Shown here piece after piece: positions 1-8,455 of a stretch of DNA of 55,195 nt. The DNA comes from CAISOG01 sp044375625 (GTDB lineage Bacteria; Pseudomonadota; Alphaproteobacteria; CAISOG01), in the NCBI GenBank assembly GCA_044375625.1, contig JBILMH010000007.1, forward strand, positions 1-55,195, in the 5' to 3' direction. The notes beneath the pieces are model-generated. The model had not been told where the DNA came from, searched no databases, and saw nothing but the letters and a program-made list of their open reading frames with translations. A program made the position numbers and the translations under genes. Within the stretch, counting starts at the first letter, position 1; each line of letters begins with the position of its first letter.

Positions 1-49
1 AAACCTTGTCCGATAAATCATGGCGATGGTGAATCGGGGTCTTATCCAT
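1..49 (-). CDS. 5' end of a gene running out of the window (probable rodA)
   Basis: An ATG at 49-47 on the minus strand follows a good ribosome binding site (AGCAGGAG, 8 bases upstream) and opens a frame that stays open to the window edge. Only 16 residues are visible (MDKTPIHHRHDLSDKV). It lies 52 bases downstream of mrdA on the same strand. In many proteobacteria the gene after mrdA is rodA, the SEDS glycosyltransferase partner of PBP2, so rodA is the best guess by position. The visible residues alone do not identify it. Confidence 0.45.
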   Translation of the reverse strand, partial: MDKTPIHHRHDLSDKV

Positions 50-101
50 AACAAAAACTCCTGCTTAAAAACAACAAAACAGGAAACTTATAACATGCTT
101 T

Positions 102-1988
102 CTATCTCATGACTACACTATCTAGCAGTTGTTGTGCCGCCACCATGATGTCGCGGGCGATCGGGGCGGCGGTGTGGCCGCCACTGCCGCCATGTTCGAT
201 CACCACGCTGATGACCAGGCGGGGATTTTCCAGCGGGGCATAGCCAACGAACAGGGCGTGATCCCGCTTTTTCCACGGCAAATCCTCATTTTTCTTAACC
301 CCCTGTTCGCGTTCGCGCGCGGTGATGCGCCGCACCTGTGACGTGCCGGTTTTGCCGCCCATCGCCCACAGATTGCCATCATCCCCCGCCGTGATGCGGG
401 CGCGATAGGCGGTGCCGCTGGGGTCATTGGTCACGTCATCCAACGCCTGTTTGACCAGCGCCAAATGGTCGGGCTTGGCATCAATCATCCTGGGCGTCTG
501 GGCGTTGGCATCATCCCGTTGCACCATTTTCGGGGTAATTTTTTTGCCGCCATTGATTACCCCCGCCATCATCACCGCCAATTGCAATGGGGTGGTCAGC
601 ACCATTCCCTGGCCAATGCCGGCGATAATCGATTCCCCCGCACTCCACCCCGCCTTAAACTGTTTTCTTTTCCAGGCGCGGGTGGGCATCACCGCCTTAC
701 GCTCACCCGGCAAGTCAATGTTGGTCAGCTGCCCCAGGCCAAATTGGCTGGCGACGGAGGCTAAGCGATCGATACCCATCCGCCGCGACACCTCATAAAA
801 ATACACATCACAGGATTGCACCAGGGCGCGATGCAAATCGACGCTGCCATGCCCCCCCTTTTTCCAACAGTGAAAGGCGGCGTTGCCCAGTCTGTATTGC
901 CCACTGCAAAAAATATGATCGCTGGGGGCAATCACCCGATGTTCCAGCGCGGCCAGGGCGGTCAGCATTTTCATGGTGGATCCGGGGGCATACTCACCCG
1001 CAATCGCCTTGTTAATCAGGGGGTTTAGCGGATCGTTGTTCAGGCTGCGCCACAGATTAATCGGAATGCCGCCCGTAAAGCTGTTGGGGTTATAGGCGGG
1101 CGCGGTGACCAGGGCATAAACCGCGCCGGTGTTGGCATCCATCACCACCACGCTGCCGCTTTCGCCGCCCAGCCGTTCGTAAATAAAGCTTTGCAGCTGC
1201 CCATCCAGGTGCAGCGACAGATCCTGGCCATTGGTGGGGGGATAGTTGGCGATTTCGCGGACGGCGCGGCCATGGGCATCCACCTCAACATGGCGAAAGC
1301 CGGAACGCCCGCGCAACCACAACTCATTCTGCTTTTCCACCCCCGCCTTACCAATGGTAAAGTCGGGCAGCAGCAGGGCGGGATCATTCTGGGGATGGGT
1401 TTGCCGTTGCGGATCCTGCTTGGCGGCCTCTTTGTTGGCCTTGGCCTCCGCCTCACTCAGCGGGCCGATATAGCCGGTCACATGCGCCGCCGCCTGCGCC
1501 AACGGATAGGAACGGTTTTGCCCCTCCTCAATCTCTGCCCCGCTCATCGCATAGGCGTGCAACTCTATCTGGCTCACCTCCTCCCAACTCAGCTGTTGGC
1601 GCATGGCTATTGGCGGGGCATCGCGCCGCTTAGCCAGTTTTTTGGCGCGCTCCGTCTGCACGGGATCCAGCGGGATCAGGCGGCCAATCTGCTCCACCAG
1701 CTCATCCAGATCGTCAATTTCTTCGGGCAGCAGCAGCAGGCGGAAGTTTTGGGCGTTGTGCGCCAACTCCTGGCCGTTGCGATCCAACAGGCGGCCACGC
1801 ACGGGCGGATTCACCCTTAGGTGGATACGGTTATCCTCAGCCAGGGTTTGATAGCGTGCCCCCTGGGTTACCTGCAGCTGAAACAGGCGCCCGGCCAGCA
1901 CCGAAAACAACACCAGCTGCCCCCCCACCAACACAAAAACGCGGCGGTTAAAAACATCCAGTCGCTGCTGTTTCCAGTTAATAGACAT
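102..1988 (-). CDS. mrdA: Penicillin-binding protein 2, peptidoglycan DD-transpeptidase
   Basis: PBP2 is the elongation-specific transpeptidase that cross-links peptidoglycan with RodA/MreBCD. The 628-residue protein has a short basic head, one membrane anchor (about residues 17-38), a PBP dimerisation domain with the motif RGRLLDRNG near residue 65, and a transpeptidase domain. The catalytic SxxK is STMK (Ser about 337), followed by SCD as the SxN-type motif and KTGTS as the KTG motif. Length fits the family. It lies 51 bases downstream of mreD on the same strand, so the two are probably co-transcribed as a rod-shape operon. The start is the ATG before SINWKQQ. Confidence 0.96.
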   Translation of the reverse strand: MSINWKQQRLDVFNRRVFVLVGGQLVLFSVLAGRLFQLQVTQGARYQTLAEDNRIHLRVNPPVRGRLLDRNGQELAHNAQNFRLLLLPEEIDDLDELVEQIGRLIPLDPVQTERAKKLAKRRDAPPIAMRQQLSWEEVSQIELHAYAMSGAEIEEGQNRSYPLAQAAAHVTGYIGPLSEAEAKANKEAAKQDPQRQTHPQNDPALLLPDFTIGKAGVEKQNELWLRGRSGFRHVEVDAHGRAVREIANYPPTNGQDLSLHLDGQLQSFIYERLGGESGSVVVMDANTGAVYALVTAPAYNPNSFTGGIPINLWRSLNNDPLNPLINKAIAGEYAPGSTMKMLTALAALEHRVIAPSDHIFCSGQYRLGNAAFHCWKKGGHGSVDLHRALVQSCDVYFYEVSRRMGIDRLASVASQFGLGQLTNIDLPGERKAVMPTRAWKRKQFKAGWSAGESIIAGIGQGMVLTTPLQLAVMMAGVINGGKKITPKMVQRDDANAQTPRMIDAKPDHLALVKQALDDVTNDPSGTAYRARITAGDDGNLWAMGGKTGTSQVRRITAREREQGVKKNEDLPWKKRDHALFVGYAPLENPRLVISVVIEHGGSGGHTAAPIARDIMVAAQQLLDSVVMR

Positions 1989-2039
1989 AATGGCCCGAAA
2001 AAGGCAGGTAAAACATGTCGGTGGATGACCACAATTGGG

Positions 2040-2558
2040 TTAGGCGTGCGGTAAACAGCGGTGTACCCAGGTTAACAGGTATGACCCCAATGGTAGCAAA
2101 CAAAAGGCGGTTGCCCAACTATAAAATGCCCCACTGGTCGACAACCATTGCTCAAGCCACAGACAGGCAAACAGCCAATTGGTTGCCGCGGTCAGCGCGC
2201 TGATGGCCGCAAAGCCAATCCAAAATTGCCAAAAACTTTTGCTGGTCAACAAATGCCGTTGCCGCACCGCCACCAGATAGGCGATTAGCATCAACAGGGT
2301 TTGCCAGCCCAACGGTGTGCCCCGCACCATATCGGCCAACAGGCCACTGGCGATAATCATCGACAGCCGCAACACATCGGGGCGATACACTGCCCAGTAA
2401 AACACCACCACCATCCCCAGCTGGCTAAGCCAGGGATGTACCAGCGATAGCCCCAGCACCAGCAGCAGGGTCAGCAGCGGTAACAACCCCTGCAAAAATT
2501 CTTGAAAATCACGCCACCAGCGTTGCAGGGGGTTGGGGATGGGGGGTTGCACAATCAT
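2040..2558 (-). CDS. mreD: Rod shape-determining protein MreD
   Basis: MreD is a small inner-membrane protein of the elongasome that works with MreC and PBP2/RodA. The 172-residue product is strongly hydrophobic with about five membrane segments (for example around residues 27-45 and 80-95) and the MreD-like stretch ASGLLADMVRGTPLGWQTLL near residues 70-90. It sits directly upstream of mrdA, as in other proteobacteria. mreC and mreB, the usual upstream neighbours, are not here: the next gene upstream is an XRE regulator. Confidence 0.88.
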   Translation of the reverse strand: MIVQPPIPNPLQRWWRDFQEFLQGLLPLLTLLLVLGLSLVHPWLSQLGMVVVFYWAVYRPDVLRLSMIIASGLLADMVRGTPLGWQTLLMLIAYLVAVRQRHLLTSKSFWQFWIGFAAISALTAATNWLFACLWLEQWLSTSGAFYSWATAFCLLPLGSYLLTWVHRCLPHA

Positions 2559-2691
2559 GATGCCCCTATCGTGCCATCAAACCCCCCGTTGCGCCAGATG
2601 GTCACGTTTTTTGGGTGGAAGCGGGGGGAGGAAGGCGAGAAAGCTAGGTGATAGGATAAAAGGCGGTAACAGCCAAAAGCCTAAGCGGCGG

Positions 2692-3198
2692 CTAAGCGGC
2701 GGAGGACTCGGCGCTGCCGCTACTGCCGCTGCCCCCAGTGCCACCATCGGTACTGCTGTGTTGCGCCATGGATTTGACGATCTCCATCACCCGTTTGCGC
2801 AGGTCGCGGTCACCAATGTTGTAGTAATGACGCAGCAAATCCATGCTTTCCTGACTGCGCCAATCGGGATTGTCCAACGGCGCGCGATCCTCCGCCACGG
2901 CGGCGGTCAGCTGGTGGGTGTTGGCGGGCAGGGATTGCTCAGCCCAATCGTGATCGTTAAAGAAATAGGCAACCTCCACCTGCAACAACTGGCTTAGGCG
3001 AAACAGGCGCCCAGCGCTAATCCGATTTTGGCCGCGTTCATATTTCTGGATTTGTTGAAAGGTAATGCCCAGGCGTTCGGCCAGCTTTTCCTGGCTTAAC
3101 CCCATGACAATACGGCGCATTTTCAATCGCCCGCCAACATGCAAATCGATTGGATCGGCCTGCTGAACATTTGCATCAATGATAAATTCTTTTGCCAA
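2692..3198 (-). CDS. XRE-family helix-turn-helix transcriptional regulator
   Basis: The 168-residue protein has an HTH_3 (Cro/CI) domain at about residues 23-78: an RMGLSQ-like first helix, the recognition region ITFQQIQKYERGQNRIS, and then the SAGRLFRLSQLLQV helix. The C-terminal part mentions a short tail rich in Ser and Gly. This architecture is a common alphaproteobacterial regulator type. It resembles the regulator at 54458-54886, so the window carries two paralogues. Its targets are not shown by the sequence. It lies 133 bases upstream of mreD and may be transcribed separately from the 142-base AT-rich gap upstream. Confidence 0.85.
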   Translation of the reverse strand: MAKEFIIDANVQQADPIDLHVGGRLKMRRIVMGLSQEKLAERLGITFQQIQKYERGQNRISAGRLFRLSQLLQVEVAYFFNDHDWAEQSLPANTHQLTAAVAEDRAPLDNPDWRSQESMDLLRHYYNIGDRDLRKRVMEIVKSMAQHSSTDGGTGGSGSSGSAESSAA

Positions 3199-3340
3199 AA
3201 ATACACCATCCTAAAGCATATATCGCCTTTTAATGGGCGGTATGCCATATTTTTATTATTAACTTTTTATTAATAGCTTTTTAAAGATAGGGTGTCAATA
3301 CAATCGTATTAATGACATCGCGGGGCGGGAACCAGGCGGT

Positions 3341-5026
3341 TTAAGTGGCAGTCTTAGGGCGGCAAATTCGCGCTATTAGCAGCAGAAGCAGCAGCAGGAT
3401 GGCACCGATGGGGCGTTCCCCCTGTTGCGCGTAGAAACTGGGAACCGTCAGCGGTAGGTCGCCATCCAAATGACCCAACTGCCCCAGCGGTAGGCGCGCC
3501 AGCGTGCGCCCCATCGGATCGCTGATGGCCGAAATACCCGTGTTGGCGGCACGCAGCAGCGGTAGGCCGTATTCCACCGCCCGCACCCGTGCCATCGCCA
3601 AATGTTGATAGGGCCCCTTGCTGTTGCCGAACCAGGCATCGTTGGTGATGGCGGTCATCGCCCGCGGCGGTTGGTCGCCGCCAAAATAGGGTCGCAACCG
3701 CAGGTTGGGAAAAATCACCTCATAGCAAATCAGCGGCACCCACTTGCTGCCATCGCTCAGGCGGATTAGGTGGTCATTCTGCCCCGGCAAAAAGTCATAG
3801 GGACCAGGGGTCAGGCGCGATAAATCCAAATGCTTCAGATAATGGCGATAGGGGACATATTCGCCCAGCGGCACCAGCTTGACCTTATCATAACTGTCGA
3901 CCAGCACCCCATGGCGATCAATAGCCGCCATGCTGTTGTGCAGTTGCAGGCTGGCGGGATCCAATTCTGAATCATTGGCCTGCGCCAAAAAGCTGTTCAT
4001 GCGCACCATGCCGGTCATCAGGTGACCATCGCTGGCCAGGGCGGGGCTGACCGCCCGCACCAGGTAATCGCGCAGCCCCAGGGCGGTTGACAAATCCTGC
4101 TGCACCACTGTTTCTGGCCACAGCAGCAGGTTGATATCGCCCGCCGCATCCTGATTGCCCTCACTTCCCTGATTACTAAGCGTGATTAGCCGTTGCATGG
4201 CGGTGCGCATCCCCTCAGCTGTCCATTTTTCGGCCTGGGCAATGGCAGGCTGCACAATCCGCACCCGAAAATTGGGATCCAGGGCGATGGGATGCTGATG
4301 CAACCGCACCACCCCATAGCCCAACCAGAGCAGCAGCAGCAGCGCAACGGCGGCCGCCACCCGCCGACGCAGGCGGACGGGCAGGGTAGAGTCCAGCAGC
4401 AGGGCGGGGGCGCTGGCCACCAGCAGGCTGATAAGGGTAAGGCCGAAAATCCCCGTCAGCGATACCAGCTGCAACGGCACCAAACGCTCACTCCACGCAT
4501 AGCCCAACAGGTTCCAGGGGAAACCCGTCAACACCCATCCGCGCAACCATTCCCCCACCACCCAGGCAACCGCCAGCATCAGCCAGCGCGCCACGGGCTT
4601 GCCGACGGGCAATATCACCACCGCCAGCCCCGCAAAGCCGGTAAACAGCGCCAACCCAGCGGGCAGGGCGGTTGCCACCACCGGAATTGCCCAGGCAAAC
4701 CGCTCCGCATCCACCAAAAAGGCGTTGGAAATCCAATACAGGCTGGGCACCAACAGGCCAAAGCCAAACAGCCAGCCAAACAAAAAGCCGCGCCACAGCC
4801 GCGTTTCATGCAGCAGTTGCGCCAGCAGCAGGGTGCAGCATGGCCACAGCAGCCACCACCAGCTGGTCGGTTGAAACACCATGCTGGCCAGCCCGCCCGC
4901 CACCAACACCATCAACGCCCGCCATGGCCAGGCCAACGGGCAACGGTTCAGCAAAACGGCAACAGTAGGGGGCATGGGGGGGTGCGCAGCGGTTAGGGGG
5001 TGGAGGTGGTAAGAGCAGCGTTGCAT
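3341..5026 (-). CDS. lnt: Apolipoprotein N-acyltransferase
   Basis: Lnt transfers the third acyl chain to the N-terminal cysteine of lipoproteins in the inner membrane. The 561-residue protein has an N-terminal block of about six membrane segments and a periplasmic nitrilase-like domain. The catalytic triad is visible: Glu in LLLWPETVV (about 304), Lys in YDKVKLVPLGEYVPYR (about 381) and Cys in VPLICYEVIFP (about 433). A last membrane segment closes the protein. An alternative start lies at 4975 (MPPTVAV); neither start has a clear ribosome binding site. lgt, the first enzyme of the same pathway, is at 25256-26146. Confidence 0.95.
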   Translation of the reverse strand: MQRCSYHLHPLTAAHPPMPPTVAVLLNRCPLAWPWRALMVLVAGGLASMVFQPTSWWWLLWPCCTLLLAQLLHETRLWRGFLFGWLFGFGLLVPSLYWISNAFLVDAERFAWAIPVVATALPAGLALFTGFAGLAVVILPVGKPVARWLMLAVAWVVGEWLRGWVLTGFPWNLLGYAWSERLVPLQLVSLTGIFGLTLISLLVASAPALLLDSTLPVRLRRRVAAAVALLLLLWLGYGVVRLHQHPIALDPNFRVRIVQPAIAQAEKWTAEGMRTAMQRLITLSNQGSEGNQDAAGDINLLLWPETVVQQDLSTALGLRDYLVRAVSPALASDGHLMTGMVRMNSFLAQANDSELDPASLQLHNSMAAIDRHGVLVDSYDKVKLVPLGEYVPYRHYLKHLDLSRLTPGPYDFLPGQNDHLIRLSDGSKWVPLICYEVIFPNLRLRPYFGGDQPPRAMTAITNDAWFGNSKGPYQHLAMARVRAVEYGLPLLRAANTGISAISDPMGRTLARLPLGQLGHLDGDLPLTVPSFYAQQGERPIGAILLLLLLLIARICRPKTAT

Positions 5027-5344
5027 GGCAACCGCGCCATCATGCCAGGATCGCTGGCCTAAGGGAAAGTCAAAAAATTGCTAGGGCAACATCATTCCCG
5101 CCCGCTGCGCGTCCGCTCTTCGGTTGCGTTAGCGTAGCTCATCGTAGGCGCATGCTTGACGAGTGATAGGTTGAGGGATTGAACATTCTCATGTGCGCAG
5201 TTAGTTCGTCTTATTAACGGAAGCGACTGCGGCTGTGTTGTAGGGTTTGCTGTGCGTTTGCGTGTAGGGAATACCCTTAGTGGCCAGAAAATGGTAGCAT
5301 GTTTGTGTTTTTGACAATAAACTCCAAGCAAACGGAGAAGAAGA
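5027..5344. other. Intergenic region, 318 bases, no gene supported
   Basis: This gap separates lnt from the orphan gene at 5345. The left half is GC-rich with short imperfect inverted repeats around 5095-5165. The right half turns AT-rich. A perfect TTGACA hexamer starts at 5311, but it lies too close to the 5345 start for a normal -10 plus ribosome binding site, so it may be coincidental. A minus-strand frame of 108 codons overlaps the region but has no recognisable product. Confidence 0.4.
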
Positions 5345-5788
5345 GTGGCTTTGAAACTGCTAACTAACAAACAGGGTGTGAAAATTTCATACGAAAAATT
5401 TGTTGATCTAACAAGCAAAAATTTAATTAATCTTGGAATTCAAAATGATTTAGCAACACAACTTGCTGGCAATAGCAACATAGTGCCAACCAAAACAACA
5501 GCAGTTAAGGCATTTCATTTTTGGAATTGGGTGGCTGTACTGTGCTTTTTGGTGTCAATTTACTATACATTTACGGCGCATTGGTGGAGCTTCATTGGAG
5601 GATTTTTTGTAATGCGTTTTGTGTGGAATGCAAATAAAAAAGGAAACGCAGCAAACTTTGTGAATGCAGCATTAGAAGATAAAGAGTTTTATGAAAAAGT
5701 CATGGAAATTGATGGCTGGATATATCAATTTGATGAAGGGCATGTGGACGAAATTATACCTTGCATAAGTGCAAAATTTTCTGAATAA
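5345..5788 (+). CDS. Orphan protein with two membrane segments
   Basis: The frame starts at GTG behind a purine-rich ribosome binding site (GGAGAAGAAG). The 147-residue product is not recognised. It has a lysine-rich head, two adjacent hydrophobic segments around residues 58-92 (FWNWVAVLCFLVSIYYTF and HWWSFIGGFFVMRFVW), then a soluble acidic tail. The gene is clearly more AT-rich than its neighbours and uses A/T-ending codons, which suggests recent acquisition. It lies on the 3' side of the ssrA gene, on the opposite strand. Two frames with similar base composition lie behind tRNA-Leu. Confidence 0.65.
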   Translation: MALKLLTNKQGVKISYEKFVDLTSKNLINLGIQNDLATQLAGNSNIVPTKTTAVKAFHFWNWVAVLCFLVSIYYTFTAHWWSFIGGFFVMRFVWNANKKGNAANFVNAALEDKEFYEKVMEIDGWIYQFDEGHVDEIIPCISAKFSE

Positions 5789-5954
5789 AAAAAGAAAAAA
5801 GCATTTTTTGTTTAGGTTGTATAAATTTCATTTGTAATTTTTTTCAAAAGAAAATTAAAAGCGTTCGCAATAGCCTCAATTTGGCTTTGTAAAGATATCT
5901 CCGACATTTCTCATCCCGTGCCGAGACATGGCAGTCGTTCTTTTCTTGTTATCA

Positions 5955-6296
5955 GCAAAAAGCAAAGGCGGGGGGCTTCTGTTGCCCGGTGCCCCCCAAA
6001 CCGCGCTATCCAATCTTATGGCCTACTACCCTTTAGGGGGGTTCGGCCGAAGACTAGGCAGCGAGCGCCACCGGCATTGCTGCCGGCTGATTATCATTGG
6101 CACCTATAAGATTGACCCGATACGGCGGTATCATGCCGGGAAAAAACCAGTCTTTACTACGCCCCGTCAAAGCCTAAGTCACCCCCGTAACCCCATCCCG
6201 CCAAAGCCGAATGGTATATGGTGGAGGTGCCGGGTTCCGCCCCCGGGTCCGAAACGCCTATTACACAGATCATTTATTTCCATAGCTGCAAGCAGC
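5955..6296 (-). ncRNA. ssrA: tmRNA, circularly permuted two-piece form (ssrA)
   Basis: tmRNA rescues stalled ribosomes and tags the nascent protein. On the minus strand the acceptor piece comes first and ends in CACCTCCACCA (CCA end at 6219). An intervening segment (6218-6187) follows, then the coding piece begins at 6186 with GGGGGTGACTTAGGCTTTGA. The 5' GGGGGTG can pair with CACCTCC of the acceptor piece with one G-U pair, forming the alanine-type acceptor stem. The tag frame at 6101-6054 reads ANDNQPAAMPVALAA and then TAG, ending in the typical ALAA. A GGGGGGC/GCCCCCC hairpin (5970-5997) with T-rich flank marks the 3' end. Outer limits are estimates. The T-arm hairpin reads CCGGG-GGCGGAA-CCCGG. 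Confidence 0.93.
6054..6101 (-). other. tmRNA tag peptide reading frame
   Basis: The resume codon is GCC and the 15 codons encode ANDNQPAAMPVALAA before a TAG stop. The hydrophobic Ala-rich end is the usual ClpXP/ClpAP degradation signal, and the AND(N) beginning is shared with other alphaproteobacterial tags. Confidence 0.9.
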
Positions 6297-6302
6297 AGTT
6301 GT

Positions 6303-6308
6303 ATTCTA
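6303..6308 (-). promoter_or_regulatory. Probable -10 box of ssrA
   Basis: TAGAAT on the minus strand lies about 7 bases before the likely start of the ssrA precursor, next to a short GCTGC/GCAGC hairpin. No convincing -35 box at 16-18 bases spacing was found. Confidence 0.45.
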
Positions 6309-6477
6309 GCAAAAGTTTTTCCCAAAATCCAGCAAATTGCATAACGGTGCGGGTGGGATCTTGACAACGGTGTCGTAGAGATTGGGGCGGCTTGCCTAAG
6401 GCGCCATAGGTCTTTAGGTTGGGGGGGGAAGCGATTGGGCAAATGTGCCGTCGCCTTTTTTTGTTTGGTTAAAATCG

Positions 6478-7125
6478 ATGTCCACACCCGCCCGCTACAG
6501 CACCCAAGATCGCAAACGCATTTCTGAAGTTTTGCAGGATGTGACCACGGGGTCGTCCGATCCTCACATTACCATGCGGCAAATCGCCTTAAAGCTTGAG
6601 GATCGCGGCTTTGGCTTTTTGCTTTTGTTTATTGCCCTGCCCAATTTGATTCCTGGCGGTATCCCGTTGATTTCTACTATTTTGGGGCTGCCTTTGTTGT
6701 GGATATCGGTGCAAATGCTGTTGGGGATGGCGCGGCCACGCTTTCCTGGTTGGATTGCCAATCGGCGGATGGGACGATCGGGGCTGAAAAAAGTCATTAC
6801 GAAGCTGGTGCCGATGATGCAAAAGCTAGAAAAATTGTTGCATCCGCGCCTAACCTGGGCATGCCATCGCGGTGGTGAAAGGGCGGCGGGTATTGTGGTC
6901 GCCTTGCTGGCCATCATCTTAATTTTGCCAATCCCGTTGGGCAACATGTTGCCGGCTTTTATGATTGTCATCATCGCCCTGGGGCTGATTGAGCATGATG
7001 GGGTGGTGTTGCTGTTTGGGGTTATTTGTGGCCTGGCGGTCGTCGCGCTGTATGCGGGGGTGGTTGGCAAGATTTTGTGGCATATTGGGGAGTATGCTGT
7101 GAATCTGATGGGAATGATCGTCTGA
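6478..7125 (+). CDS. ExoD-family membrane protein
   Basis: The 215-residue product matches the exopolysaccharide synthesis protein ExoD family of alphaproteobacteria. It has a soluble head with EVLQDVTTG near residue 17, then FGFLLLFIALPNLIPGGIPL, and later membrane segments around GIVVALLAIILILPIPLGNM and VIIALGLIEHDGVVLLFG. In rhizobia ExoD affects exopolysaccharide production and alkali tolerance; the molecular role is unknown. The ATG at 6478 (MSTPARYS) is preferred to an upstream start at 6445. The stop overlaps the start of the next gene (TGATG), which indicates translational coupling. Confidence 0.82.
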   Translation: MSTPARYSTQDRKRISEVLQDVTTGSSDPHITMRQIALKLEDRGFGFLLLFIALPNLIPGGIPLISTILGLPLLWISVQMLLGMARPRFPGWIANRRMGRSGLKKVITKLVPMMQKLEKLLHPRLTWACHRGGERAAGIVVALLAIILILPIPLGNMLPAFMIVIIALGLIEHDGVVLLFGVICGLAVVALYAGVVGKILWHIGEYAVNLMGMIV

Positions 7126-8429
7126 TGTATCTGGATATTGTTGTTCTGCTGTTGTTGATTCTGGTCAACGGCCTGTTTGTGTTGGCGGAAATGGCGGTGG
7201 TGTCGTCGCGCCGCACCCGATTGCAACAGGCGGCTGGCCAGGGCAATCATGGTGCCAAAGCGGCGTTAGCCCTGTTGGATCAGCCATCACGCTTTTTCTC
7301 CACCGTGCAGATTGTCATCACCCTAATCGCCACCATTACCGGCGCTTTTGGGGCAACGGAGCTGGGGCGTCATTTGGTGCCGGTGGTACAGCAATGGTCG
7401 GTGCTATCCCCCTACGCAGATGCCATAGCTTTTGGCCTGGTGGTGGTGGCGATTACCTTTTTCAGCCTGGTGTTGGGGGAGTTGGTTCCCAAAAACCTGG
7501 CGTTGGCCAATGCCGAACATTTTGCCGCCGCCCTTTCGCCCTTTATGGCTTTTCTGACCCGCCTGCTGCACCCTTTTAGCGTGGTGTTGGTATGGGTCAG
7601 CAATCGGCTGCTAAAGCTGTTGCCATCCCGCGATTCGCAACATCCCGCCGTCAGTGATGAGGAAATCAACATTTTGATGCAACAGGGTTTTGAGGCCGGC
7701 CTGTTCCATGCCAAAGAAAAAGAAATGGTCGACATGGTGTTGCGTTTTGGCGATCGCAAGGTCAATTCGGTGATGACCCCGCGTACCCAGATTGTCTGGC
7801 TGGATCTGGCCAGCGATGCCGCCGAGCAGAAACAGATTATTGCCAGCAGCCTGCTTTCTCGCCTACCGTTGATGCATACCAGCACCGAACAAGTGGTGGG
7901 GGTGGTTGAGGTGAAAAAGCTGTTGGCGCGGCAGCTAACGGGGCAGCCCTTTGACCTGGGTGCGGTGGCCGATCCCGCCCTATATGTGCCAGAAACCGCC
8001 CCCGCGATTCGGGCGCTGGAACTGATTAAGCAGCATCAGGCGGCGATGGCGCTGGTCGTCGATGAATATGGCGATATCCAGGGGTTGGTGACGGCGACCG
8101 ATCTGGTCGAGGCCTTGGTTGGCGATCTGCCGTCGCTGGATACCGATAACAGCCCGTCGGCGGTGCAGCGGGATGATGGATCCTGGCTGATTGATGGCAT
8201 TTTGCCCTTAGCGGATCTTAGCGTGCTGTTGCCCACCATGGCGATGCCAGAGGTTGAGGATGGGGGGGTTACCACCGTCGGCGGCCTGGTGATGCGCCAG
8301 CTGAAAAAGATTCCCGCCCCCGCCGACCACGTAACCATCGGGGGCTATCGGATTGAGGTGGTCGATATGGATGGCCGCCGCGTCGATAAGGTGCTGATTG
8401 CCCGCGCTGAGCAGAACGACAACCGCTAA
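7125..8429 (+). CDS. CNNM/HlyC-CorC family protein with CBS pair
   Basis: The 434-residue protein has an N-terminal DUF21/CNNM membrane domain (residues 1 to about 190, including LILVNGLFVLAEMAVVSSRR), a CBS-domain pair around residues 210-335 (VMTPRTQIVWLD, VVDEYGDIQGLVTATDLVEAL), and a C-terminal transporter-associated domain (DGSWLIDG to VDMDGRRVDKVLI). Proteins of this kind are often labelled hemolysins but are linked to Mg2+/Co2+ efflux. The start is the ATG overlapping the ExoD stop by one base, so the two genes form one unit. Confidence 0.92.
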   Translation: MYLDIVVLLLLILVNGLFVLAEMAVVSSRRTRLQQAAGQGNHGAKAALALLDQPSRFFSTVQIVITLIATITGAFGATELGRHLVPVVQQWSVLSPYADAIAFGLVVVAITFFSLVLGELVPKNLALANAEHFAAALSPFMAFLTRLLHPFSVVLVWVSNRLLKLLPSRDSQHPAVSDEEINILMQQGFEAGLFHAKEKEMVDMVLRFGDRKVNSVMTPRTQIVWLDLASDAAEQKQIIASSLLSRLPLMHTSTEQVVGVVEVKKLLARQLTGQPFDLGAVADPALYVPETAPAIRALELIKQHQAAMALVVDEYGDIQGLVTATDLVEALVGDLPSLDTDNSPSAVQRDDGSWLIDGILPLADLSVLLPTMAMPEVEDGGVTTVGGLVMRQLKKIPAPADHVTIGGYRIEVVDMDGRRVDKVLIARAEQNDNR

Positions 8430-8455
8430 CCCGCCCGCCACCAAGCGGCCATTCA

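Noticed and set aside
3199..3340. Possible riboswitch or RNA gene upstream of the first XRE regulator
   Set aside because: The 142-base gap is AT-rich with no stable paired structure that I could see; it probably just holds a promoter.
4193..4996. Plus-strand frame of 267 codons opposite lnt
   Set aside because: Gln/His/Pro-rich shadow of a GC-rich gene; lnt on the minus strand has full catalytic motifs.
5092..5418. Minus-strand frame of 108 codons overlapping the orphan gene start
   Set aside because: No recognisable domain, Arg/Thr-rich random composition and it overlaps the better supported gene at 5345 on the other strand.
5918..6487. Three frames over the ssrA region
   Set aside because: They are chance frames across the tmRNA gene; the RNA pairing and tag frame explain the sequence better.
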